25,465 nt of DNA from an uncultured Eubacterium sp. (lineage in GTDB: Bacteria; Bacillota_A; Clostridia; Lachnospirales; Lachnospiraceae), in NCBI GenBank assembly GCA_910589045.1, contig CAJUSH010000044.1:1-25465 (forward strand), given 5' to 3'. Below the pieces are notes generated by a model. The model worked only from the letters and a program-made list of their open reading frames with translations. It was not told where the DNA came from and ran no database searches. The position numbers were made by a program, and so were the translations under genes. Positions 13,602 to 22,900 of the stretch are shown piece by piece. The stretch's first letter is position 1; each line of letters opens with the position of its first letter.

Positions 13602-16196
13602 TTAACTAAAGAAATCAAATTCATCCGCCGCAAAGGCGATATCGATCTGGAACTCTTCCCTGGACACGACCAGGCCACCCGCATCTGCGATTACGAGGTA
13701 ATAGATTTCCTTGCTATCATATTTCAGAGACTTCAGATTGAAGCTGCACCGGAAGGTCCTCTCCTGTCCGTTGTCACTGGTCTTATCCGCAATGATCTTC
13801 GCAATGTCGCTGATCTGCTTTCCGCTGCTGTTCGTGAAATATAGCTGATAAGTCGCCGCTTCACGGTTATCGCCCACCGGCTCCTTCTGGTAAAAGCTCA
13901 GTGAGAAGATCATATTGCTGACTTTATGTGTTGCCGACAGAAGGCTTACCTCCACCGGCTTCGTATCATACTTCATCTGATTCCTCTGATACTGCCTGCT
14001 CTGATTTCTCAGGAAGTGATAATCAATGACCGGCACGACCATTTCCTGCAGGCTGATTCCACCGTGGACAAAATTCAGTCCGCCGCCCAATTTCTTGATA
14101 CGCACATTCTCTTTCGGTGCAAACGCATCATATTCCGAATTGCCGTCAAGGAACTCTACCTTCTGAAGGTAATCCGGATTGGAATCTTTCCTCATAATGG
14201 CGAAACGCCTGCCGTATTCTACGATACAATTGACGAAACCGGACTGATCTAACTTGTCATCCTCAGTCAGCGGACTATAGGTGTAAAGGAAACCATGATC
14301 CGCCGTAAACAGAATATGCGTCGCTCCGAAATCATTGCAGATGATCTTCGTCAGGTTCTTCAATTCCCGAATCGCATCATCGCAGGCCGGGAATACCATC
14401 GTATCTGCCGTGTGGCTTGCCTCGTCAATGGTATCGTGATAGATGTACACGACATCCATTCCCTTCACCATTGCGCTGCGGTCAGCTTTCTTGGCGTTTA
14501 CCAGATCGTTGTACTTTACAGCCACGCTGTTCGGCTTCTCTGCCTTCAGGATCCTATCCCTGTAACCGGCGTCCGTCGATACGCCGTCCGCCATAACCTT
14601 CAGGACTCCGCCGTGAAGCTCCACTTCCAGCTCCTTGTGCGGCAGCAATGCCGCCATGCCAAACTTCGTAATGGTCGGGAATATTCCCTGGACATCCTGA
14701 AGCTTCACATCCGCCCGCGTCTCTCTTCTCAGCTGCTTTGCCAGGGAAGCCGCCACCTCATAGCGCAGGGCATCGGAAATGACGACAAACACCCTGCTGC
14801 CGGCGTTTTTAATTCTATTCCTGTAGAAATCCGTCTGCTGCGGAACTTCCATAATGCGGCCATACTTCGCCAGTTCCTCTTCACAAACGGAAGACCAGTT
14901 CCCGCCAAGCTGTCCCAGGAACCAGTTCTTATACAAACCTTCCACCTGCTCCATTACCGAGCGGAACAGATCGTGAAGGTCGGAATGATATGCTTTCAGG
15001 CTTTCCCCGTAGCTCTTATGGAACAGGCGGTAATAAGTATCCATCACATAATACTCAGATGTATATTCCTTCCATACCTTCTTCGCCTCTGCCGAATGGA
15101 AGCCTGTCGTATGCGCTTTATAGAACGCCTGCATATTTGCCACCTGCAGGATTCCCTCGTAATAATCCTTGAACTGCTCATAGTTTACGCAGGTACGGCG
15201 CTTCTCCACAGTTCTCCTGATTTCATCCACATCAATAATATGGTCGCCGATCTCCGTCATCAGCTTGATCAGGATCACTTCATCCAGGCACGGGAAGACT
15301 TCCGTGTCTGCCAGGTCACTGACCTCCAGCTTCATGAACCTCTGCAAAAGCTTCCGTTCATCCTCCACGGACTTTGCAATGTCTATGAGCCGTTCCTGAT
15401 CTTCGGCATGCAGCCAGTCTGAAATGAAATCAAAGCAAAACGCCTGATGCGGCGATGAAATGAAACTATCCAGCCCCGCCAGATATTCCGGCCTCATTGT
15501 CCTTGCGGCCGCCGTCATCAACATATGCGTCGCCAGCATAGCGATATCCGGCTGTTCTGCTTCATAACCGGGTCCCTGCTTCACCATGTTCCAAAACGCC
15601 CTGTCCGCACCATAGTTTACAAACTCCCGGTACAGATAGTTTGTATTGATATCCATTCCGGCTTTCAGAACCTCTTTCATGATCACCGCAGGTGAAGCAT
15701 CCTTCAGACCGCAAAGTGCTCCCATGACAGCCATATGAAGCTGTGCCGGGACGGTCGGCGTCCTGCTCTGGCCTGCGATCTTATCCCTGCGCGCCTTTGC
15801 ATTGAAATACTTCCGGTAGTCCTTCACCTGCTTACGCATCGCAGGCGTTGACGGAATACCCAGCTCATCCATCCAGATAGAGATCAGATCCGCCCGGAAC
15901 TCTTCGCTGTACATTTCAATATCCAGAAGCCAGTTATCCTCCGGCTTCTCATAAGACAGCGGACAATATACCAGATAGTTATTCGTGGTATCATCCACCG
16001 CCAGAAGCTTTTTTACTGCAAAGTTATTGGTCCCGGTCAATGCGACCAGCTTTGCATGATTCAGCGCAACCTCATCAAGCCTCTCCCAAAACTCTCTGTC
16101 TTCGTCGTACCAGAAAACGATACGACGCTTATAGAACTCCGGAAGCGGCGCGGCAAATCGCTGATTCAATTCCTGTGTGATCTTATCTGAATCCAC
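13602..16196 (-). CDS. pglZ: PglZ, BREX alkaline-phosphatase-superfamily protein, 864 aa
   Basis: A core component of BREX phage defence, required in studied systems for methylation and exclusion; its biochemical role is not settled. The C-terminal half carries the phosphatase-like PglZ domain: VVISDALRYE (metal-ligand Asp at about 475), DVVYIYHDTIDEASH (581-595) and LFTADHGFLYTY (629-640) with the paired Asp/His. The N-terminal 450 residues are helical and BREX-specific. The C-terminus (QIDIAFAADEFDFF) looks complete. The start is GTG at 16196, preceded by GGGGG at nine bases; no in-frame ATG is better placed. It lies 190 bp after pglX, an unusually wide gap for this operon. The expected next gene, brxL, is absent; a broken MATE gene begins within a few bases of the stop. 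Confidence 0.95.
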   Translation of the reverse strand: MDSDKITQELNQRFAAPLPEFYKRRIVFWYDEDREFWERLDEVALNHAKLVALTGTNNFAVKKLLAVDDTTNNYLVYCPLSYEKPEDNWLLDIEMYSEEFRADLISIWMDELGIPSTPAMRKQVKDYRKYFNAKARRDKIAGQSRTPTVPAQLHMAVMGALCGLKDASPAVIMKEVLKAGMDINTNYLYREFVNYGADRAFWNMVKQGPGYEAEQPDIAMLATHMLMTAAARTMRPEYLAGLDSFISSPHQAFCFDFISDWLHAEDQERLIDIAKSVEDERKLLQRFMKLEVSDLADTEVFPCLDEVILIKLMTEIGDHIIDVDEIRRTVEKRRTCVNYEQFKDYYEGILQVANMQAFYKAHTTGFHSAEAKKVWKEYTSEYYVMDTYYRLFHKSYGESLKAYHSDLHDLFRSVMEQVEGLYKNWFLGQLGGNWSSVCEEELAKYGRIMEVPQQTDFYRNRIKNAGSRVFVVISDALRYEVAASLAKQLRRETRADVKLQDVQGIFPTITKFGMAALLPHKELEVELHGGVLKVMADGVSTDAGYRDRILKAEKPNSVAVKYNDLVNAKKADRSAMVKGMDVVYIYHDTIDEASHTADTMVFPACDDAIRELKNLTKIICNDFGATHILFTADHGFLYTYSPLTEDDKLDQSGFVNCIVEYGRRFAIMRKDSNPDYLQKVEFLDGNSEYDAFAPKENVRIKKLGGGLNFVHGGISLQEMVVPVIDYHFLRNQSRQYQRNQMKYDTKPVEVSLLSATHKVSNMIFSLSFYQKEPVGDNREAATYQLYFTNSSGKQISDIAKIIADKTSDNGQERTFRCSFNLKSLKYDSKEIYYLVIADAGGLVVSREEFQIDIAFAADEFDFFS

Positions 16197-16226
16197 GCAG
16201 ACATACCCCCATCATCGTTTTTCCTC

Positions 16227-16255
16227 TTGATATTTTGTGAATTTTCGCACATACT
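16227..16255 (+). promoter_or_regulatory. Possible plus-strand promoter in the pglX-pglZ gap
   Basis: TTGATA (16227-16232), 17 bp, CATACT (16250-16255); each box matches consensus at five of six positions. It points against the BREX operon, toward the terminator-like hairpin 36 bases further on. Confidence 0.4.
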
Positions 16256-16261
16256 ATTTTT

Positions 16262-16325
16262 CACTCATCTTACATGTTTAGAAGGAGAATCCGGTTTTCG
16301 CATAGCGATTACCGGTTTTTATTTA
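16262..16325 (+). ncRNA. Candidate short antisense-oriented RNA in the pglX-pglZ gap
   Basis: Between the possible promoter and a convincing terminator lies about 60 nt with no usable reading frame. It includes AGAAGGAGAAT directly before the terminator stem. The RNA would be antisense to the pglX-pglZ intergenic leader. Ends are estimates; transcription is not shown. Confidence 0.35.
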
Positions 16326-16327
16326 TT
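16291..16327 (+). terminator. Plus-strand intrinsic terminator within the BREX operon
   Basis: CCGGT (16291-16295) pairs with ACCGG (16311-16315). An inner TCGC-ATA-GCGA stem (16298-16308) is joined by a symmetric TT/TT internal loop. TTTTTATTTATT follows directly. On the minus strand no T-run follows, so the operon mRNA should not be stopped here. Confidence 0.6.
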
Positions 16328-16386
16328 CTGGTTTTTTATGTATATGCTGCTTCTTTTCTTTGGGGCAGCACATCGCCCCATCTCCG

Positions 16387-19300
16387 TTATTTTACTTTTG
16401 CCAAAACATCCTTGAAAATCTCGTAATTATGCTTTACTCCATTATCAAAATCAATCTCTATCATCTGATCTGCAAGATGATGTATTTTCTCTTCATACGC
16501 TCTGATTTCCCCGGCCTGTGACCGCAAAACATCCAAACGCTTATTTAACCTTACCCGATCGGAAGTAACTGCCCCGCCTATTCTTTGCTCTAAATCAGAT
16601 ATGGCTGTTCGATAACGTGACTGCTGTTCATGCACATAGTCAGTCCTTATACGTGCTATTGTATCCTGCTTATATCTAAGCATATAAACCAAACACTTGA
16701 ATCCGTTTTTCTTTCCCGAATCAAAAAGCCAGTATATCGGTCGTTTTTGATATATTTTTACATGATCCGAGTAAAAAGCATTGTTAAAGTAACTACGTAT
16801 CACATCTCTTGAAGACCCTTTTCCTCCCAGTGCTTCCGCTATGTATTTTAGATTTTCTTCTAATGTTTCCTTTCCATAAACAGTTTCTATGAAAGACACG
16901 AATCGTCCTAAAATATCATCATCAAAGTACTCATCATCACATATTGGAATGATTGCATCTTCAACCGGATGAAAAGTCTTGTACCCCGAAGCATCCCACA
17001 TACCGCCAGAATATGCAAGCCCTTGTTTATCCAATGAATATCTGCCAAACATACACCCCACAGCATAGGAAATGAGACTGCGGATTTCTCTCTGCCGATC
17101 GGCTTTTCTTATCGAAACTTCCTTTTCATCAACCACCGGAGACATTTCATCCTGTAATCCATATATGTCAATGAAAATACGGTTTAATTCTTCTTCCTTC
17201 TGTTTCAGCTCAGAGAAACGAAGCGCGCAAGCCTTTTCCCATTCTTCATATATCTCAGACAGCCGGAATGTCTCTCCCGATTTGTTTTGTCTGATTGCCA
17301 CAAGTGGATGCGTTTGAAAATCCCAGGACACTTCAAAGGAATCCCATTCTTTTTTTGATAACTGAATGATATCCTGTACCTTCTCTCCTACTTCTTTTTC
17401 GATTGGAGATTCCAGAATCGGAAGTTTCGCTATGTCTCCCTGATTATAATTCAAGCCTTCATTAAACAGCCCCAAATAGGTCTGACTAAGCTTTGAATTC
17501 AAAAAGCCTATTAAATATAACAGTTTTGAATGGCTTGCATATATAGCCATACCTGCATTTGAGAAGAGAAAACCTTCCGGAAAATATCTTACTGAAAACA
17601 ATGAGCTGGATATTGCCGACCATGTTCCTCCCTCATGATAATAATACTGCTGATTTTGCGGACGGGATCTCTGTTTCCCTTTATCATCCACAAAATTCTT
17701 TACTTCAAAACCATCCCCAAACCAATTCACAACATCATCATTATTCCCATACCATTTTCTATAGGCGCCTCCATTACAATAGGGGAACCACTTTCCGCTG
17801 CGGCTTTCGTCATCAGCCGGCGAAGCATTCAGATTCAAATTTGACGATGAGCATTCATACCACTTCCGTACAAACTGATTTACATTACCAGTTATTAGTC
17901 CCTGTCTTGGACTTGCAGTGTCTGATAATAACTTGCACTTAGAAAAAACTGCTGTTTCAGCAGGCGTCCCCCAAAATGAAAATGGATGACCGGGAATAGC
18001 TGTAAACATCTCTATGCTTCTCTCGTAATAGTATCCGCAATTTCTATCAGAAATGGCTTCAAGAAGTTTTTCTTTTTGAACCTCCATTCCTCCTGTGAAA
18101 GCTGATAATTTGAAATACAAGCCATCTGTATCAGATTTCCCATTTTCTAAAACATAGCAGCAAATAGGAACCGTTGCTTCTTCATAAGCCGAATACTCCA
18201 TCTGCACAAAGGTACAAATATCTTTGGTATCTATAACATAATCTCTTAGCTTCTCATAAGTCTTTATAAACATCCAAAGGAATGGAGACATGAAACATGA
18301 ATATCCGCCCTTTACGCAAAACTGAAAGTTCTTATAAATGAATACACTGAATAAATCGCCCGAATAATCTTTATACTGCGAGTTAATATAATCCTTCAGT
18401 TTTGCATCGTACTTGTTTAAATAAGGTGGATTCGTAGTGACAATAGCATATTTGCCTGCCATTATCTCAACTGCATTTATAAACGATCTGAAATCACTCC
18501 TGAGATATGCGTTATAGATGCTTATCTCACTACTCAATTCATCAAAGCGCTTATTTATATGCGCGAAATCAACAGCCGGGATTTGAAGAATAGAACCATA
18601 CTCCTTAGCATCCTTCATCATATCCAATATTGATTCAATATCATTTTTCAGCTTTGAATCATCACCGCAGAAATGCTCTATACTAAGTTTATCTACATCG
18701 TTGCTTTCTTTTATCTCACGCACATTGGGCTGGATTCCGCGCGACAGGAAACGTCTGTCATATTGGCGAGCCTTCATCATTACTGAAAAATAAGCAAGCT
18801 GCGCAGCACGGCCGTCGATATCAAGACCAAATAAATTGTTCCGCACGATTTCTGCTGCGGCATCACGTTCAGAATATCCGTATTCCATATAAATTTTCAT
18901 TAAAACATCGAAAGCATATATTAAGAAATGTCCAGATCCGACACAGGGATCAAACACGGTAACCTCCTGAGGCACTGCGCTTTCTTCAATTGTTTTAATA
19001 ACTCCATTTTGCGGTTTAACGAAAAATTGTAAACGATCAGCGAGATTACTTTTTGGATTCCGCTCAGCCCAGTATCTTCCTACAGAATTATCAACCAGAT
19101 ATCGAACCACCCAGTCCGTAGTAAAAAGCTGTGTAGCTGCCGGGACCTCTTCCTTCGCTACAATTTTTCCGTGAAGGGGATCCACTACTTCATCATGTTT
19201 TTCTGAAATATAGTACTGATACAGCCAGCCTATAATCTCGATCTGACCGCCTTGCGAGCTTACATTAAAGCTATCTTCAGAAATCATTTCTATCATCTGC

Positions 19301-19854
19301 TCAATGACACTTCCTTCACGAAGCAGATAATCCGGCAGGAGAAGTTCCGTGTAATGCGCAATCTTCTGGAACATGCGCGGCAAAATACCGGACAACGCAT
19401 TACACTGAGTAATCAGAAGATACTTATACAGTTCTTCCGTTTTGTTCGCTTCCTTCAATTCAAAGACCCTGTCCATGTCCAGACCTTCCAAATCCAGAGA
19501 AATGGCATCCGCCAGAATCTGCGGCTTGAACGCTCCGTTCTCGTTGGTGAAAACTCTCGTATGGCCCGGCAGATAGTTGTTTACTTCCATGAATCGAAGC
19601 GCGGTAAACCGATTGAACCAGGTATAGGCAACTTCTTCCATCACCTGTTCAAATCCATCCTGGCTGATTTTTGCAATCAATGCCTGCCTCTGCTTCTTTT
19701 CTGTTGCAGTAAGCACCCTGCCGCCGATGCTGTCCGCATCCGCAGGCGTAGTCTTCTTCTCCGTAATCTCATATTGCTCTGCCTTTTGTATGACACGCGC
19801 AATCAGCTCATTACGTGCCCACACCGCATATTTTTTAATTGCATTCTTGTCCAT
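16387..19854 (-). CDS. pglX: PglX, BREX type 1 adenine-specific DNA methyltransferase, 1155 aa
   Basis: Methylates host DNA at a non-palindromic adenine site so that BREX can tell self from phage. Motif I DPCVGSGHF is at 302-310, motif IV NPPY at 475-478. The C-terminal part after about 600 is the likely target-recognition region, and a coiled-coil-like stretch (SDLEQRIGGAV and following) closes the protein. Length is typical of type 1 PglX. The ATG at 19854 has GGAGG seven bases upstream; an in-frame ATG at 19875 lies within the inverted-repeat hairpin and is less likely. From about residue 200 onward the gene is clearly poorer in GC than brxC and pglZ (60-base samples: 19, 22 and 23 G+C inside; 29, 33 and 35 in neighbours), suggesting replacement by recombination. 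The frame is intact. Confidence 0.96.
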   Translation of the reverse strand: MDKNAIKKYAVWARNELIARVIQKAEQYEITEKKTTPADADSIGGRVLTATEKKQRQALIAKISQDGFEQVMEEVAYTWFNRFTALRFMEVNNYLPGHTRVFTNENGAFKPQILADAISLDLEGLDMDRVFELKEANKTEELYKYLLITQCNALSGILPRMFQKIAHYTELLLPDYLLREGSVIEQMIEMISEDSFNVSSQGGQIEIIGWLYQYYISEKHDEVVDPLHGKIVAKEEVPAATQLFTTDWVVRYLVDNSVGRYWAERNPKSNLADRLQFFVKPQNGVIKTIEESAVPQEVTVFDPCVGSGHFLIYAFDVLMKIYMEYGYSERDAAAEIVRNNLFGLDIDGRAAQLAYFSVMMKARQYDRRFLSRGIQPNVREIKESNDVDKLSIEHFCGDDSKLKNDIESILDMMKDAKEYGSILQIPAVDFAHINKRFDELSSEISIYNAYLRSDFRSFINAVEIMAGKYAIVTTNPPYLNKYDAKLKDYINSQYKDYSGDLFSVFIYKNFQFCVKGGYSCFMSPFLWMFIKTYEKLRDYVIDTKDICTFVQMEYSAYEEATVPICCYVLENGKSDTDGLYFKLSAFTGGMEVQKEKLLEAISDRNCGYYYERSIEMFTAIPGHPFSFWGTPAETAVFSKCKLLSDTASPRQGLITGNVNQFVRKWYECSSSNLNLNASPADDESRSGKWFPYCNGGAYRKWYGNNDDVVNWFGDGFEVKNFVDDKGKQRSRPQNQQYYYHEGGTWSAISSSLFSVRYFPEGFLFSNAGMAIYASHSKLLYLIGFLNSKLSQTYLGLFNEGLNYNQGDIAKLPILESPIEKEVGEKVQDIIQLSKKEWDSFEVSWDFQTHPLVAIRQNKSGETFRLSEIYEEWEKACALRFSELKQKEEELNRIFIDIYGLQDEMSPVVDEKEVSIRKADRQREIRSLISYAVGCMFGRYSLDKQGLAYSGGMWDASGYKTFHPVEDAIIPICDDEYFDDDILGRFVSFIETVYGKETLEENLKYIAEALGGKGSSRDVIRSYFNNAFYSDHVKIYQKRPIYWLFDSGKKNGFKCLVYMLRYKQDTIARIRTDYVHEQQSRYRTAISDLEQRIGGAVTSDRVRLNKRLDVLRSQAGEIRAYEEKIHHLADQMIEIDFDNGVKHNYEIFKDVLAKVK

Positions 19855-19868
19855 GAATTGTCCTCCGG

Positions 19869-19904
19869 GGTACATACAAAGAAGCTTGCTTATCTGTATG
19901 TACC
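19869..19904 (-). repeat. Perfect inverted repeat before the pglX ribosome site
   Basis: GGTACATACA (19869-19878) and TGTATGTACC (19895-19904) are separated by 16 bases, themselves nearly palindromic around AAGCTT. In pglX mRNA this folds into a stem ending two bases before GGAGG, so it could tune pglX translation or bind a regulator. A recombination site is also possible. Confidence 0.7.
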
Positions 19905-19945
19905 GCAGTTTTCAGCGCGGCAATTTATTATCGCGCACCTCTCCC

Positions 19946-22900
19946 TCACTTAAGATCGATACCGTCTGACCCCTTCAGCAATGTCTTCAGCTGATCCCTC
20001 AGCTTGTCCACATACGCATCAATCTCAGCATCGCTTTCCAGCCTTGCCGCCTTCAGAAGCGACTGGCGGAATATTTGCCTGTATGTCTTCTTCGGGGCCG
20101 GCTTCCCCGGATCCACAGGCTTCGGATCAGCCGGCTTCGGAGGCTGCTTACTGAACTCTATCCCGGAAACAGCATCATCCCGGTAATTCCACATCGGAAT
20201 CTGAAATCCCTCCATCAATGCCAGGCTTGTCGTCTCTGCAATCTTTTCCTTTTGCTGTCCATAATAGGCATCAGCCTTATCGCTGATTGCTCTGGCTGTC
20301 GGATTGCCACCGTCTGCTGCCTGATGAATGTCTGCCATACACTGACGGACTACTTCCAGAAGCTCTGCACGCTTTTCATCCAGCATTGCATCATGGGAAG
20401 CCTTAACCTTCGCCATAAGTCCGTTCAGCTCCGGAATCCTCTTGTAATCATACTTTCCGCCGGAAGGAACCATCGTGATCAGGCGGATCGTATTCAGCGC
20501 CTGGTTCGCCTCTTCATCCTTCTTGATATAGTCCAGATCATTCCTCCGGTCCTGATCGAACTTCACAGCGGCATCGAATACGGTCACCTGCGTCTTAAAG
20601 AACGCCTCCACATTCTGCATGGCTTCCTGCGCGTCATACAGGCTGTCTTCCCTCTGAAGGACGCGCGCAATCAGAGCCACGTTATCCTTCTGCTGTGACA
20701 GCACATCCATTACAGTCTGAAGCGCATTGCTGACTGCGTTCCTGTCCGGATACTTGCGGCCCTCATATTTTGCCAGAAGATCTTCATAATGCTTCTGCAG
20801 ACCTTCAAACTTATCAATCATGAACCGGATCAGGCCGTCTTCATCCGCGGGCACATCCATGAGATTAAAATAATCCCGCAGGAAATCCCTGACCGCCTTC
20901 ATCCTTGCCGCAGATACCACCTGTCTCTTGGAAATCTGCGTCTTTCCGATCTCGCTCTTTTTCCTGAGCATATCCGGAAGCTTCGGATTGTTCGGCTGTA
21001 CCGTTGAACCGGCATACTTGATTGTTACCTTCTGCCCTATGATCAGAAGCGCCACAACAGCCGCGATATCGATCTCACGCCATCCATAAGGAATAGCCTG
21101 GTATCTCCTCTGTACATCCGCCATGGAAGTCGGCAGATGCTTCCTGTCCTGCATTTCCAGATACTCTTCCACCCTGGCAGCGGCATCCCTGTTCGGCTCC
21201 GTCCCCGGAATCAGCGTGACGGCGCCGGTCAGAAGCGCAAGAATATCCGCATCCGATTCAGCGTTCTCTTCGATCAAAGCCAGATCACTGTAGACATGGG
21301 ATACCAGATAATCAAGGGACTGGTCAATGACGCTCTTCGCCTTGCCCTTCTTGATCTCATAATCCCGCTTCACCGGATCCTCTTCCTTTGAGGAAACGGC
21401 TGCTGCCCTGATCTCAATCTTTTCGCCGTCCACATAGAACTGCGCATTGGTAATGGCAGCCGCCAGATCCGTCTGTGCGGACTGCTCGTATTTATCGGCC
21501 TCGCTCTGGTAATTCGCAATGATGTCTCTCACGCTCTTCGGAAGCTGGGCCACGTTCCTCTGCTTCACATACTTGCGGATCTGCATTGCGTTTTCTAACG
21601 ACTCATAATACGGCGTATCAGCCAGCACTGCGATGGACTGGCCTGCAGATTCCGTCATCAGGCGAAGCTCTGCCTTCTCCTCAGAATCTGCTGCCACGGT
21701 CATGATCTTTAGCCTCATGCCGCCCGTCACCGCTCCGACCGTGGTATTATCCACCATCTGGTCAAAGGCAAAGTCATACCTGCCATAGCGGAACTTCTTT
21801 GTTGTATAGATATCGCCGAATACTATGTGTGCGATGCGCTCCACGATCGCCGCAGTGTCAACCGGCGTATTCTTGATTTCTCTTTGAATATCCTGCTCTT
21901 CATCCGTCAGGAAGTTATAGGTGTCGCCCGTGCGCCCGATATAGTTCTGGCTCATCAGACGGTCAAGGGAACCCCGCACCTGTTCCCTCATGATGATCTT
22001 ATCCATGCGGATATCATCCGCCATCAGGATGACGATATTATCCAGATTTGCCTTGATGTCGTCGATATAGCGAACCAGATACAAAAGCTTCAGCACAGCC
22101 ACGTCCTGCCGGAGGATGCCGGCATTCGTGTCAGCCGCCTTCTGGCAGCGCTCGATCACGCGGCGGATAGAACTGTCAAGGAATGTGTGAACCGTATCAT
22201 AGAAGAGATAAAACGGTGCCAGAGCGAACTCATCCTTATCCTCGATCTTCTGTGCCGCTTCCTGAAATCCGGACAGCATGGAACGCTCACCGCCGGACAG
22301 ATGCTTTCCGGAATTGCCGTGCCTGCGGATCTCGGAAAATACCTTCTGCATGATGATGAACTGATACGGTACGAACGGAAAGTTCCTTGCAAACTCGCCC
22401 GGACCGCTGTAGCCCTTGATATCCAGAACGGCATCCGTGAAGCTGAACAGATTTCTCAGCACGGAATCATTCTCGTTATATACCTGTTCCAGCTGCGGTG
22501 TAGCTTCGTCCTTCTTGCGAAGAATACGCTTCTGGATAACCTCATCCGCAGATGAAGAGGTCAGTGCCAGTCTGGTTTTAAATCTCGCCTGGATACGTGA
22601 GAACTGATCCTGTCTGGTCCTGATGATCTCATCAATGGCTTCCTGTCCGGTGCATACCACCCAGATCTTGCCGCTGCACTCGCTTCCGATCTTCTCCACA
22701 AGCGACTGCAGGTTCATCAGCAGATCAATGCTGTCGCCCACATACTGGCCAACCTCGTCGGCCATAAACAACAATCTGAAATTCTCCGGCTTGGCATCCA
22801 CATATTCCTTCATCTCGGATACAAGCTGCGCAATGGAAGTCTCTATGGTTTCCGTACCGTCAAACCAGTTATGCGCAGCGGTCTCGCTCATCCCCAGCAC

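Noticed and set aside
14295..15422. Plus-strand open frame of 375 codons inside pglZ
   Set aside because: Antisense to a gene with clear PglZ motifs; no ribosome site or domain.
16227..16415. 62-codon plus-strand frame in the pglX-pglZ gap
   Set aside because: It starts at the -35 box, crosses a terminator-like hairpin, and its hydrophobic look comes from T-rich DNA.
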